In this document: positions 55,107 through 63,087 of the stretch, one piece after another
Layout: each line of letters begins with the position of its first letter
How positions within the stretch are numbered: the first letter of the stretch is position 1
Source of the DNA: an uncultured SAR86 cluster bacterium
GTDB lineage: Bacteria > Pseudomonadota > Gammaproteobacteria > Magnimaribacterales > AG-339-G14
Assembly (NCBI GenBank): GCA_902563105.1
Contig: CACEVU010000004.1
Location: forward strand, 1 to 64,000
DNA length: 64,000 bases
Direction: 5' to 3'
Position numbers and translations under genes: made by a program
The notes under the pieces: model-generated
Databases searched by the model: none
Told to the model about the DNA's origin: nothing
Seen by the model: the letters and a program-made list of their open reading frames with translations, nothing else

Positions 55107-55690
55107 AAATAGTTATTGCAAGTTTTAACGAAGGTAAACTCAAAGAATTCAAAGCTTTATTTCATGACTCAAATTTTCATTTAATTTCTCTGAAAGACTT
55201 TACTTCGGACGATATCGAAGAGACCGGGCTCTCTTATGAAGAAAATGCCATGTTGAAAGCGAAAAAGGCTAGTGAAATTACAAATTTTCCTTCGCTTGGT
55301 GATGATTCTGGTTTAGAGGTCAAACTGCTTAATAATGATCCTGGTCTTTTTTCAGCAAGATATTCTGGAAAAAATGCCTCTGATGAGAAAAACATATCAA
55401 AGCTTTTAAAAAAAACAGAAGGTTTGAAGAACAAAGCAGCAAAATTTATATCGACTCTGGCATTTTATGATCCAAGAAAAAAAATTGAATTATTTTCTTT
55501 TGGTGAGTTAGCAGGAGAAATTTCTATAGGCAAAAAAGGCACTAGAGGCTTTGGTTATGATCCAATATTTAAATTGAAAAATTCAAACAAGACACTTGCG
55601 GAAGTTTCTTTCGAGGAAAGGATGAAAATCAGTCACAGGTCAATATCTACAAGAAAGATGATTACTCATTTAAGTGAGATATATAAGTAA
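55103..55690 (+). CDS. rdgB: XTP/dITP pyrophosphatase RdgB
   Basis: House-cleaning enzyme that removes non-canonical purine triphosphates. 195 aa: VIASFNEGKLKEFKALF, EETGLSYEENAMLKAKKASEI, SLGDDSGLEVKLLNNDPGLFSARYSG, and GTRGFGYDPIFKL. TTG start overlapping the metW stop (TTGA). The 3' end overlaps the convergent trmB gene by 29 nt, the longest convergent overlap in the window. Confidence 0.95.
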   Translation: MKIVIASFNEGKLKEFKALFHDSNFHLISLKDFTSDDIEETGLSYEENAMLKAKKASEITNFPSLGDDSGLEVKLLNNDPGLFSARYSGKNASDEKNISKLLKKTEGLKNKAAKFISTLAFYDPRKKIELFSFGELAGEISIGKKGTRGFGYDPIFKLKNSNKTLAEVSFEERMKISHRSISTRKMITHLSEIYK

Positions 55691-56315
55691 AAATAGTTCT
55701 TCCCTCTTCTTCGCCCTTTCTTTCATATTTTGTTTTGATAGGCCTAAGAAAACCTAATGAATCATCATTATTACAAGTTGGAAAATTTACCAGCTCATTT
55801 GCTAAATTTTTAGCGTAATCTTGCCAATCTGTTTTTACAATGAGACGGCCTTTATTTTTTAGCCTTTTCTTGAGAAGCAATAGAAACTCTTTGTCTATTA
55901 GTCTTCTTTTCCAATGCCTTTTTTTTGGCCAAGGATCTGGAAATAAAATAAAGATAAAATCAAAAAAAGGTGCATCAATTTTTGCTAAAAATTTTTTTGC
56001 ATCACCAAAAATTAAGCAAATATTTTTCAAATCATCAGAGTTAATCTTTTTCAATAATGAAGCAATGCCTGCTTTGTAAATCTCAATACCATAAAAATTA
56101 ATTTCTGGATTAAAAGCCGCTTTTTGAAAGAGATTTTTTCCATCTCCAAAACCTATCTCAAGTATATTAATCCTTCCTTCTGGAAGAAGTTTTGAGATAT
56201 CTGGAAGTTCCTCAAGAGAATAAAAAGTTGAGTTTTTAAAACTATCTAAAACTTTAAAATCTTGTTTTGAAGTTCTACTTCGGACATGGACATAGGATTT
56301 TATCTCTCTTTTCAA
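55662..56315 (-). CDS. trmB: tRNA (guanine-N7-)-methyltransferase TrmB
   Basis: Makes m7G46 in tRNA. 217 aa: NILEIGFGDGKNLFQKAAFNPEINFYGIEIYKAGIASLL (SAM site), LIFGDAKKFLAKI, FDFIFILFPDPWPKKRHWKRRLIDKEFL, and the C-terminal TKYERKGEEEGRTIFTY. ATG overlaps the thiG stop by 4 nt, so it ends the rpoH-thiS-thiG-trmB run. Confidence 0.95.
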   Translation of the reverse strand: MKREIKSYVHVRSRTSKQDFKVLDSFKNSTFYSLEELPDISKLLPEGRINILEIGFGDGKNLFQKAAFNPEINFYGIEIYKAGIASLLKKINSDDLKNICLIFGDAKKFLAKIDAPFFDFIFILFPDPWPKKRHWKRRLIDKEFLLLLKKRLKNKGRLIVKTDWQDYAKNLANELVNFPTCNNDDSLGFLRPIKTKYERKGEEEGRTIFTYISHLNE

Positions 56316-57091
56316 GATTCTATAACGCCTAATTCTGGGGAACTTGGGCTTGGATCGGACTTTGGTATTCTTCCTGATTTTAAAGCAAGTCTTCCTGACT
56401 CAACAGCCAGTTTCATGGCCATAGCCATTTCTACAGGATGTTTAGCCCTTGCAATTGCAGTGTTTAAAAGGACGGCATCTGCACCCATTTCCATAGCAAT
56501 AGTCGCATCTGATGAAGTACCAATTCCAGCATCGATTATTACTGGGACTGAAACAGAATCTATTATTTTTTGAATTTTTTTAGGCTCAGATATTCCAAGG
56601 CCACTGCCAATAGGAGCTGCTAAAGGCATTATTGAAACACATCCGAGGTCTTGAAGTTTCATACAACTTTCATAATCTGAATTACAGTAAACCATCACCT
56701 CAAAACCATCTTTTACCAAAATTTCAGCCGCCTCTATGGTCAATTTCATATTTGGCAATAATGTCTTAGGGTCATTTAAAACTTCTAATTTAAGTAAGTT
56801 CTTTCCATTAAGAATCTCTCTTCCTAATTTAGCAATTCGTACTGCTTCTTTGGTTGAAAAGGCTCCTGCAGTATTAGGAAGAATTGTATATTTTTCTGGA
56901 GAAATATAATCGAGAATAGATGAATCTTTATTATTGTTTAAATCTATTCTCCTTACAGCAACTGTTACTATTTCTGCTCCGGAGGCTTTAATAGAAGAAA
57001 TTGCCTCCAACTCATTATTATATTTTCCTGTTCCTACTAAAAGTCTAGATGAAAAACTTTTTCCTGCAATGACTAGATTATCTGCTGTCAA
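56312..57091 (-). CDS. thiG: Thiazole synthase ThiG
   Basis: Forms the thiazole phosphate ring of thiamine from deoxyxylulose phosphate, dehydroglycine and ThiS thiocarboxylate. The 259-aa barrel has SRLLVGTGKYNNELEAISSIKASGAEIVTVAVRR (Schiff-base lysine region LKLEVLNDPKTLLPN), MPLAAPIGSGLGI, VPVIIDAGIGTSSDATIAMEMGADAVLLNTAIARAKHPVEMA. Starts directly after thiS. ThiH/ThiO and other thiamine genes are not in the window. Confidence 0.96.
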   Translation of the reverse strand: MTADNLVIAGKSFSSRLLVGTGKYNNELEAISSIKASGAEIVTVAVRRIDLNNNKDSSILDYISPEKYTILPNTAGAFSTKEAVRIAKLGREILNGKNLLKLEVLNDPKTLLPNMKLTIEAAEILVKDGFEVMVYCNSDYESCMKLQDLGCVSIMPLAAPIGSGLGISEPKKIQKIIDSVSVPVIIDAGIGTSSDATIAMEMGADAVLLNTAIARAKHPVEMAMAMKLAVESGRLALKSGRIPKSDPSPSSPELGVIES

Positions 57092-57307
57092 TTAACCACC
57101 GCCAATGGCTTTAACAATTTCTATTTTATCTCCCTCTTTTAAAATGGTTTCTTCCCAATTGGATCTGAATATCAAACTTTCATTTATTTCAATTGCAATA
57201 TGCTTTGTAGATATTTTTAGAGACTGTAAAAAGGAAAAAATGTTGGAGTCTGATGCAACTTCTTTTGAATCACCATTAACAAAGATCTTAATTGGAGTGC
57301 CTTCCAA
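57092..57307 (-). CDS. thiS: Sulfur carrier protein ThiS
   Basis: 71-aa ubiquitin-like sulfur carrier for thiazole formation. The C-terminal diglycine needed for adenylation and thiocarboxylation is present (IVKAIGGG, with one extra Gly), and the fold pattern IKIFVNGDSKEVASDSNIFSFLQSL...IAIEINESLIFRSNWEETILKEGDKIEIV fits. Start is TTG 57307, 3 nt after the rpoH stop; no strong ribosome site, so re-initiation from rpoH is likely. Confidence 0.9.
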   Translation of the reverse strand: MEGTPIKIFVNGDSKEVASDSNIFSFLQSLKISTKHIAIEINESLIFRSNWEETILKEGDKIEIVKAIGGG

Positions 57308-57310
57308 TAT

Positions 57311-58162
57311 TCAGCTCAGCTTTTCTTTAATAACTTCCATGGCAGATTTTTCAATCTGCCTAATGCGTTCTGCACTTACTCCGTATTTATCGGATAGTTC
57401 GTGAAGAGTAGGTTTAATTTCGCTAAGCCAACGATCAGTAAGAATTTCCTTACTTCTTTGGTCTAATTCGGAAATAGCTGAAAGTAATTCTGCGTTGTTA
57501 TGACTGTTTAAGTCTTCTTTTTCTATAAGTTCGGCTGGATCCATATTTGAATCCGAAATGTAATTAGCCGGACTGTAAGAAGCTTGATCGTCATTGGCGT
57601 CAGCTGGCGGATCGAAGGAAATATCTGATGAACTCATTCTAGATTCCATTTCTTTGACAGATTTTTCATCAACACCAAGCTCAGAAGAAATCATTTTTAC
57701 ATCATCAGGCGAGAGCCAATTGAGTTCTTTTCTTTTACTTCTTAAATTAAAGAAAAGTTTTCTTTGGGCTTTAGTTGTCGCAACTTTAACAATCTTCCAA
57801 TTTTTTAAGATGTATTCATGGATTTCTGACCTTATCCAATGAATAGCAAAAGAAATCAATCTGACCCCAACTTCTGGATTAAATTTTCTGACAGCTTTCA
57901 TTAAACCTACGTTACCTTCTTGAATGAGATCGGCTTGTGGAAGTCCATAGCCAGAATATCCCCTTGCAACATGCGCTACAAACCTTAGGTGCGCCATGAC
58001 TAATTTTCTAGCCGCTTCTAAATCGTTGTTGTAATAAAGCTCTTCAGCAAGTTTTTTCTCTTCCTGAGGAGTCAAAATAGAGATATTTTGGATAGAATTT
58101 AAGTACGACTCTAGGTTTTGTCCTGGAGAAGTAATGTCCATAGGTTGTATTTCGTTACCCAT
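57311..58162 (-). CDS. rpoH: RNA polymerase sigma-32 factor RpoH
   Basis: Heat-shock sigma factor. 283 aa with region 2 (LVMAHLRFVAHVARGYSGYGLPQADLIQEGNVGLMKAVRKFNPEVGVRLISFAIHWIRSEIHEYILKNW), the RpoH box QRKLFFNLR, and region 4 ending PTLHELSDKYGVSAERIRQIEKSAMEVIKEKL. No clear Shine-Dalgarno lies before ATG 58162; the leader is A/T-rich. Typical ftsYEX neighbours are absent; instead thiS-thiG-trmB follow in the same transcript. Confidence 0.95.
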   Translation of the reverse strand: MGNEIQPMDITSPGQNLESYLNSIQNISILTPQEEKKLAEELYYNNDLEAARKLVMAHLRFVAHVARGYSGYGLPQADLIQEGNVGLMKAVRKFNPEVGVRLISFAIHWIRSEIHEYILKNWKIVKVATTKAQRKLFFNLRSKRKELNWLSPDDVKMISSELGVDEKSVKEMESRMSSSDISFDPPADANDDQASYSPANYISDSNMDPAELIEKEDLNSHNNAELLSAISELDQRSKEILTDRWLSEIKPTLHELSDKYGVSAERIRQIEKSAMEVIKEKLS

Positions 58163-58231
58163 AATTGCGAATTTTATACCCTTTTTTTACTTTTTATGAA
58201 ATTTTTTTACTAAAAAGTTATAAAAATAGTC

Positions 58232-59035
58232 TCAAAGCACCTTTTCTCTAAGAAAGTTTAGTCTATTTTGACTAGAAAACGCATAAAACCCTTTTATAAG
58301 TTGATTTTTATTGAGCTCATACGATATTTCGTTCAAATCCAAATCTAATATATTTCCTCCAAAAGCCTTCAGAATTGCATGTCCTGCGGCAATATCCCAG
58401 GAATTTATATTTCCAAATCTTGGATAAAAATCTGCTTTTCCATCACAAATACTACAGAACTTTAGCGAACTACCCATTTTTAGAATCTTTGATCGTCCAA
58501 AATTAGATAATACTTTTCTATAAAACTCTCGTTCTCTATCACTGCTATGAGATTTGCTTATCACAATGTTACAAAGTTCGTTTTCTTGATTTTTTAAAGC
58601 TAAAGTTTTCGTGCCTTTTATTTTTACAGGAGACAGGTCACTTCCTCCCAAAAAAATTGTATCTTTAAGGGGCTGGTAGATTCCACCAAATATTGGCAGT
58701 TTGTTTTGAATAAGAGCAATATTTATAGTGAATTCATCACTTCCAGATATAAGTTCCTTGGTGCCGTCAATAGAATCGATTATCCAAACATATTCAGAAT
58801 CCAGTTTTTTTTGCCCAGATTCCTCAGAGATTACTGAGAAATCATTCCTAAATTTGTTAAGTTCTTCCTTAATATAAAAATCTATTTTTTTATCTAGAAT
58901 AGTTAATGGGGAGTTATCTGGTTTATAAGTTGTTTTAAAGTTAAAGGATTCCAAATTTTCGAAGAATTTTTTTGAGCTTTGAAAAACTTCAATTAGCAAT
59001 TTAGATAATTGAGATTGATTAATTCTGTCAGACAT
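58232..59035 (-). CDS. cysQ: 3'(2'),5'-bisphosphate nucleotidase CysQ
   Basis: Dephosphorylates PAP (by-product of sulfate activation) to AMP. 267 aa of the inositol-monophosphatase fold: VISEESGQ (metal ligand), the DxxDGT motif in VWIIDSIDGTKELISGSDEFTINIAL, and the C-terminal WDIAAGHAILKAFGGNILDL. Good family match; a related inositol phosphatase role is less likely given the KEFI-like DGTKEL context. Confidence 0.9.
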   Translation of the reverse strand: MSDRINQSQLSKLLIEVFQSSKKFFENLESFNFKTTYKPDNSPLTILDKKIDFYIKEELNKFRNDFSVISEESGQKKLDSEYVWIIDSIDGTKELISGSDEFTINIALIQNKLPIFGGIYQPLKDTIFLGGSDLSPVKIKGTKTLALKNQENELCNIVISKSHSSDREREFYRKVLSNFGRSKILKMGSSLKFCSICDGKADFYPRFGNINSWDIAAGHAILKAFGGNILDLDLNEISYELNKNQLIKGFYAFSSQNRLNFLREKVL

Positions 59036-59091
59036 GATTTTTATAAATCCTATTTATAAATTACAATAGTTTGTTAATTTAAAGATGTATT

Positions 59092-59259
59092 ATGGTGGAT
59101 AAAGAAGATTTATTGAAACAAGCTGAAGATATTCATTCTGGCCTAAAAAGACTTAGTCTAAAAAATAGAAAAGTTGTAATGCCTCATCATAAAGAATTTG
59201 AATTAATTGAGGAACTTGAAGAGCTTTCAATAGATCTCATAGAAAAACTAAAAAAATAA
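59092..59259 (+). CDS. Small unknown protein (55 aa), not in ORF track
   Basis: ATG 59092 opens a 55-codon frame, MVDKEDLLKQAEDIHSGLKRL...EFELIEELEELSIDLIEKLKK, ending 12 nt before the crotonase start, whose AAGGAG site overlaps its tail. The composition is helical, strongly charged and amphipathic, with a coiled-coil-like C-terminal half; no cysteine and no signal. It fills an otherwise empty spacer and the codon use looks like that of its neighbours. I do not recognise a family; a small protein partner or regulator is possible. Confidence 0.55.
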   Translation: MVDKEDLLKQAEDIHSGLKRLSLKNRKVVMPHHKEFELIEELEELSIDLIEKLKK

Positions 59260-59271
59260 AAAGGAGTATCA

Positions 59272-60150
59272 ATGACTAATAAATACACTTGCTTTGACTT
59301 AGAAATTAAAAACAAAGTTGCATACGTCACTATGTGTCGACCTGACGAATATAACACTATGAATAAGGCTTTTTGGTCTGAATTGCCTCATCTTGTTGAA
59401 AAAATATCAGATGATGCCAGTGCCAGAGTAATTGTGCTTTCTTCAACAGGAAAGCATTTTTGTGCAGGGATGGACTTATCAAATTTTTCTTTAAGTGATA
59501 ATCCTACCGAGCCAAAATCCATTAATACTCATAATGGTATGAAAAAAGAAGCTGGTTTTAGAATAACTCTGGATTTACAACATACTGTATCTTCTCTTGA
59601 AAAAGCAAGAATTCCAGTTATTTCTGCCGTTCAAGGTGGCTGTATAGGTGGCGGTTTAGACTTAGCAACAGCAACAGATATGAGATTCTGTACAAAAGAG
59701 GCTTTCTTTTGTATCCAAGAAATTAACATTGGAATGGCAGCAGATGTTGGAACTTTGCAAAGAATTCCAAGATTGATTCCAGAAGGAGTAGTAAGAGAAT
59801 TAGCCTACACAGGCAGAAGGTTTTTTGCTGATGAAGCTAAAGCTCATGGCTTGGTAAACAAAGTTTTTGATTCTCATGAAGAAATGATGTCAGCGGTGAA
59901 AATTATTGCGGAAGAAATTGCTTCCAAAGGTCCTTTGGCAGTTGCAGGAACGAAAGAAATTCTTAATTACGGGCGAGATCATACAATTGAAGAATCTCTA
60001 AATCATGTTGCTTTGTGGAATGCTGCAATGGGAATAAGCGATGAGATGTCTGTGGCCTTTGAAGCAAAAGCAAATAAGAAGGACCCAGAGTTTGATGATT
60101 TAATTCCTAGAACTGGAAAAAAATATCTTGATGGTGGATATCAAGGATAG
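59272..60150 (+). CDS. Enoyl-CoA hydratase/isomerase (crotonase) family protein
   Basis: 292-aa crotonase-fold enzyme of acyl-CoA metabolism: VAYVTMCRPDEYNTMNKAFWSELPHLVEKI, the oxyanion loop STGKHFCAGMDLSNF, VQGGCIGGGLDLATATDMRFCTKEAFFCIQEINIGMAADVGTLQRIPRLIPEGVVRELAYTGRRF. The GMAADVGTLQRIP pattern with Asp resembles dienoyl-CoA isomerases (ECH1-like) more than plain hydratases. AAGGAG site 6 nt before ATG. Substrate unknown. Confidence 0.9.
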   Translation: MTNKYTCFDLEIKNKVAYVTMCRPDEYNTMNKAFWSELPHLVEKISDDASARVIVLSSTGKHFCAGMDLSNFSLSDNPTEPKSINTHNGMKKEAGFRITLDLQHTVSSLEKARIPVISAVQGGCIGGGLDLATATDMRFCTKEAFFCIQEINIGMAADVGTLQRIPRLIPEGVVRELAYTGRRFFADEAKAHGLVNKVFDSHEEMMSAVKIIAEEIASKGPLAVAGTKEILNYGRDHTIEESLNHVALWNAAMGISDEMSVAFEAKANKKDPEFDDLIPRTGKKYLDGGYQG

Positions 60151-60151
60151 A

Positions 60152-60916
60152 TTATTTTCTTAGAAAAACTGGGCTATCTTCAGTCGAATCTTTTTCGGAA
60201 TATTTATAACCATCTAGATTGAATTTGTAAAGATCGGCCGAAGATTTAGCTCGGTTTTCAATTAAATACTTGGCCATAAGCCCTCTGGCCTTTTTTGCAT
60301 AAAAACTAATTATCTTAAATTGACCGTTTTTAAGGTCTTTAAAGACTGGACTGATAACTCTGCTTTTCAACTTTTCGGTATTTACGGAAGAAAAATATTC
60401 GATAGATGCAAGATTCACCAAAATAGAAGACGCTTTAAGATCTTTGTTTAAATTATTTGTGATTTCTTCTTTCCAAAAGTCATATAAATCTTTATTTCTT
60501 GCAACAGAAATTTTGGTCCCCATCTCAAGACGATAAGGCGAAATAATATCTAGTGGTTTTAAAACTCCGTAAAGTCCTGAAAGGATCCTGAGATGTTTTT
60601 GTGCAAAATTTATGTCTTGTTTTGAAAATTTTTCAAACTCCAGTCCTTGATAGACGTCTCCTTTAAAAACAAATCCAGCTTGTTTCGCATGCGCTGAAGG
60701 TTTGGTTGCTTGAGACCAATTCTGAAATCTGTCATGGTTTAAAGCAGAAATTTTATCACTGACTCCCATTAGAGAAGACAACTCAGATTTATTGAGTTTC
60801 TTCATAGTAGACACTAAATTTTTAGATTTAGGCAAAAAAGGAGGAACTGAGAAATCCAGTCCCTTTTCAGAAAAAGAATAATCTAACGTCTTAGCTGGAG
60901 ATAGAACTATAATCAT
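60152..60916 (-). CDS. yaaA: Peroxide stress protein YaaA
   Basis: 254-aa UPF0246 protein; in E. coli it limits free iron and DNA damage under peroxide. Family signs: MIIVLSPAKTLDYS, the NHDRFQNWSQ block, AGFVFKGDVYQGL, HLRILSGLYGVLKPLDIISPYRLEMGTKI, and SFYAKKARGLMAKYLIENR. It converges on the crotonase with 1 nt between. Confidence 0.94.
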   Translation of the reverse strand: MIIVLSPAKTLDYSFSEKGLDFSVPPFLPKSKNLVSTMKKLNKSELSSLMGVSDKISALNHDRFQNWSQATKPSAHAKQAGFVFKGDVYQGLEFEKFSKQDINFAQKHLRILSGLYGVLKPLDIISPYRLEMGTKISVARNKDLYDFWKEEITNNLNKDLKASSILVNLASIEYFSSVNTEKLKSRVISPVFKDLKNGQFKIISFYAKKARGLMAKYLIENRAKSSADLYKFNLDGYKYSEKDSTEDSPVFLRK

Positions 60917-60941
60917 TACACGGTTATTAAATCATATTTCA

Positions 60942-61448
60942 ATGCTCAAAAAAATTACCAAAACCACAGAGAATATACTTAATTTATTTCCTTTCTTTTT
61001 CGGAAATATTTCTTCTTGGCTTATTTTATTAATGATTTTTCTAAGCTCGATGATTGTTATCTTAAGATATGTTTTTGAAATCGGAGTTGTTGCAATGCAA
61101 GAATTACTCGTTTATTCACACGGAATGCTTTTTCTATTTTATGCCGCATTAGCTCTTAAAGACGACGCGCATGTGAGAGTAGACATTTTCTATAGAGAAC
61201 TGTCGGATAAAAGAAAAAGAATGATAAATATTTTTGGCAATCTGTTTTTTCTACAACCTTTTGCCTGGGTAATTTTAATATTTTCATTTGAATATGTTTA
61301 CTTTGCTTGGTCTATCAATGAAATTTCTCCAGAACCGGGCGGCCTTCCTTTTGTATACCTTTTCAAAACAAGTTTAATTATATTTCCAATTCTTTTGCTC
61401 CTTCAGAGCTTTTCTGAGCTGTCAAAATTGATTTTTAAAGATGATTGA
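60942..61448 (+). CDS. dctQ: TRAP transporter small membrane subunit (DctQ)
   Basis: 168-aa four-helix small subunit of a TRAP carrier: ISSWLILLMIFLSSMIVILRYVFEIGVVAMQELLVYSHGMLFLFYAALALKDDAHVRVDIFYREL, then WSINEISPEPGGLPFVYLFKTSLIIFPILLLLQSFSEL. The EL...AHVRVD spacing is the DctQ hallmark. Overlaps dctM by 8 nt. Confidence 0.92.
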   Translation: MLKKITKTTENILNLFPFFFGNISSWLILLMIFLSSMIVILRYVFEIGVVAMQELLVYSHGMLFLFYAALALKDDAHVRVDIFYRELSDKRKRMINIFGNLFFLQPFAWVILIFSFEYVYFAWSINEISPEPGGLPFVYLFKTSLIIFPILLLLQSFSELSKLIFKDD

Positions 61449-62799
61449 TTTTCTGCCACTAATTCTTTTTGCCTTGGTGTGTATCTTTTTACTTTTTGGT
61501 TTTCCAGTTGCTTTTACTTTGGCTGGAGTTTCAATAATTTTTGCATTGATAACAAGTTTTTTTGGTGTGTTTGATTTGTTTCTTCTAGAAACTCTGCCAA
61601 ATCGTATTTTTGGCGTGATGACGAACTCTACTTTGATAGCAGTTCCTCTATTTATTTTTATGGGGGTATTATTGGAAAAATCGAAAGTTGCTGAAGAACT
61701 TCTGCTTAAAATGTCTGACTTTTTTTCTAGTTTTAGAGGCGGGCTTGGTCTTTCAGTAATTTTTGTTGGAGCTTTGCTTGCAGCCAGTACAGGCATTGTT
61801 GGAGCAACAGTTATAGCGATGGGTTTGATTTCTTTGCCCGCATTTTTAAAACAAGGATATCCTCACGATCTTTCTACTGGCTTAATTTCTGCTACCGGTA
61901 CTTTGGGACAAATCATCCCTCCTTCTATTGCCTTGGTTATTTTAGGAGATGTGTTATCTTCGGCTTATCAACAATCGCAACTTAGCCAAGGTATTTTTAC
62001 TGCCAAAACAATTTCTGTAGGAGATCTCTTCTTAGCAGCTATAGTTCCTGGATTAATGTTGCTTTGTTTTTATGCTTTTTATTTTCTTTTCAAATCAAGA
62101 AACTTAGTACTTATCTCAAATGATGAGCAAAGCTCAATAGAAGCTATTGATTTGATCAAAGTCATTGCTCCGCCATTTATTTTGATCATAACTGTTCTGG
62201 GTAGCATTATTTTTGGAATTGCTTCTCCAACTGAGGCCTCTGGTTTAGGAGCTTTGGGAGCAATTCTGATTGCAATCCTAAATAATAAATTAAATTTTCA
62301 GACTTTAGCAGAGACTGTAAAACAATCAGCTGCCATAACCTCGATGGTTTTTATTATTTTAATTGGGGCTTCAGTTTTTTCTCTAGTTTTTAGAGGTTTG
62401 GGAGGAGAAGAACTCATCGAGCAAATATTTAACTCTATTCCAGGAGGTCTTTTCGGTTCAATGGTTTTAGTTATGACTTTAATTTTTTTGTTGGGCTTTA
62501 TCTTGGATTTCATAGAAATAAGTTTTGTCATAGTGCCGATTGTAGGGCCGGTATTGATGGCAATGGGGGCAGATCCAATTTGGCTTGGTATTATGATTGC
62601 AATCAATCTTCAAACTTCTTTCTTAACCCCGCCATTTGGTTTTGCATTGTTTTATCTGAGAGGTGTTGCACCAGAAAATATCAAGACAATTTCCTTATAT
62701 AAAGGTGTGATTCCATTTATAGTGATTCAGCTAGGTCTTTTGATTTTATTAGCTATTTTTCCAACAATCGTGACTTCTTTGCCAAGTTATTTGTATTAA
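61441..62799 (+). CDS. dctM: TRAP transporter large membrane subunit (DctM)
   Basis: 452-aa multi-helix permease of the TRAP/elevator type that carries organic acids with Na+. Features: FLLFGFPVAFTLAGVSIIFAL, MTNSTLIAVPLFIFMGVLLEKSKVAEELL, GATVIAMGLISLPAFLKQGYPHDLSTGLISATGTLGQIIPPSIALVILG, FGIASPTEASGLGALGAIL, and LQTSFLTPPFGFALFYLRGVAP. Works with the DctQ protein upstream and the binding protein at the right edge. Confidence 0.95.
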   Translation: MIDFLPLILFALVCIFLLFGFPVAFTLAGVSIIFALITSFFGVFDLFLLETLPNRIFGVMTNSTLIAVPLFIFMGVLLEKSKVAEELLLKMSDFFSSFRGGLGLSVIFVGALLAASTGIVGATVIAMGLISLPAFLKQGYPHDLSTGLISATGTLGQIIPPSIALVILGDVLSSAYQQSQLSQGIFTAKTISVGDLFLAAIVPGLMLLCFYAFYFLFKSRNLVLISNDEQSSIEAIDLIKVIAPPFILIITVLGSIIFGIASPTEASGLGALGAILIAILNNKLNFQTLAETVKQSAAITSMVFIILIGASVFSLVFRGLGGEELIEQIFNSIPGGLFGSMVLVMTLIFLLGFILDFIEISFVIVPIVGPVLMAMGADPIWLGIMIAINLQTSFLTPPFGFALFYLRGVAPENIKTISLYKGVIPFIVIQLGLLILLAIFPTIVTSLPSYLY

Positions 62800-63087
62800 A
62801 TGAAAAATAAACATCTGGTTAACTTGGGATATTTCTTCATATGGGGAGATTTTTTGTTAGTTATATTTTTTATTCATTCTTTGTTTGTGAGTCCAATTAA
62901 TGTTGAGATGTATTTTTCTAAGTATCTGCAGATAGCCTTATATTTATTTAATTGGATTAAAACTTGGGGCGGATTTTTTGATTGGTGGGTGGAGTTAATT
63001 TATACCTGGCCAGCAGCATTAATTTTCTTTATTAGATACTTTGTTTCAACCTCGATAGGTATTTGGTTAGTAAGAAAATATAGTTAG
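62800..63087 (+). CDS. Small membrane protein next to TRAP genes
   Basis: 95 aa starting directly after the dctM stop (TAAATG), with two hydrophobic helices (YFFIWGDFLLVIFFIHSLFV and WPAALIFFIRYFVSTSIGIWLV) and a tryptophan-rich middle (NWIKTWGGFFDWWVELIYTW). I do not recognise a family. It is co-directional and contiguous with dctQ-dctM, and its end overlaps the convergent dctP by 4 nt. An accessory subunit of the carrier is an inference from position only. Confidence 0.7.
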   Translation: MKNKHLVNLGYFFIWGDFLLVIFFIHSLFVSPINVEMYFSKYLQIALYLFNWIKTWGGFFDWWVELIYTWPAALIFFIRYFVSTSIGIWLVRKYS

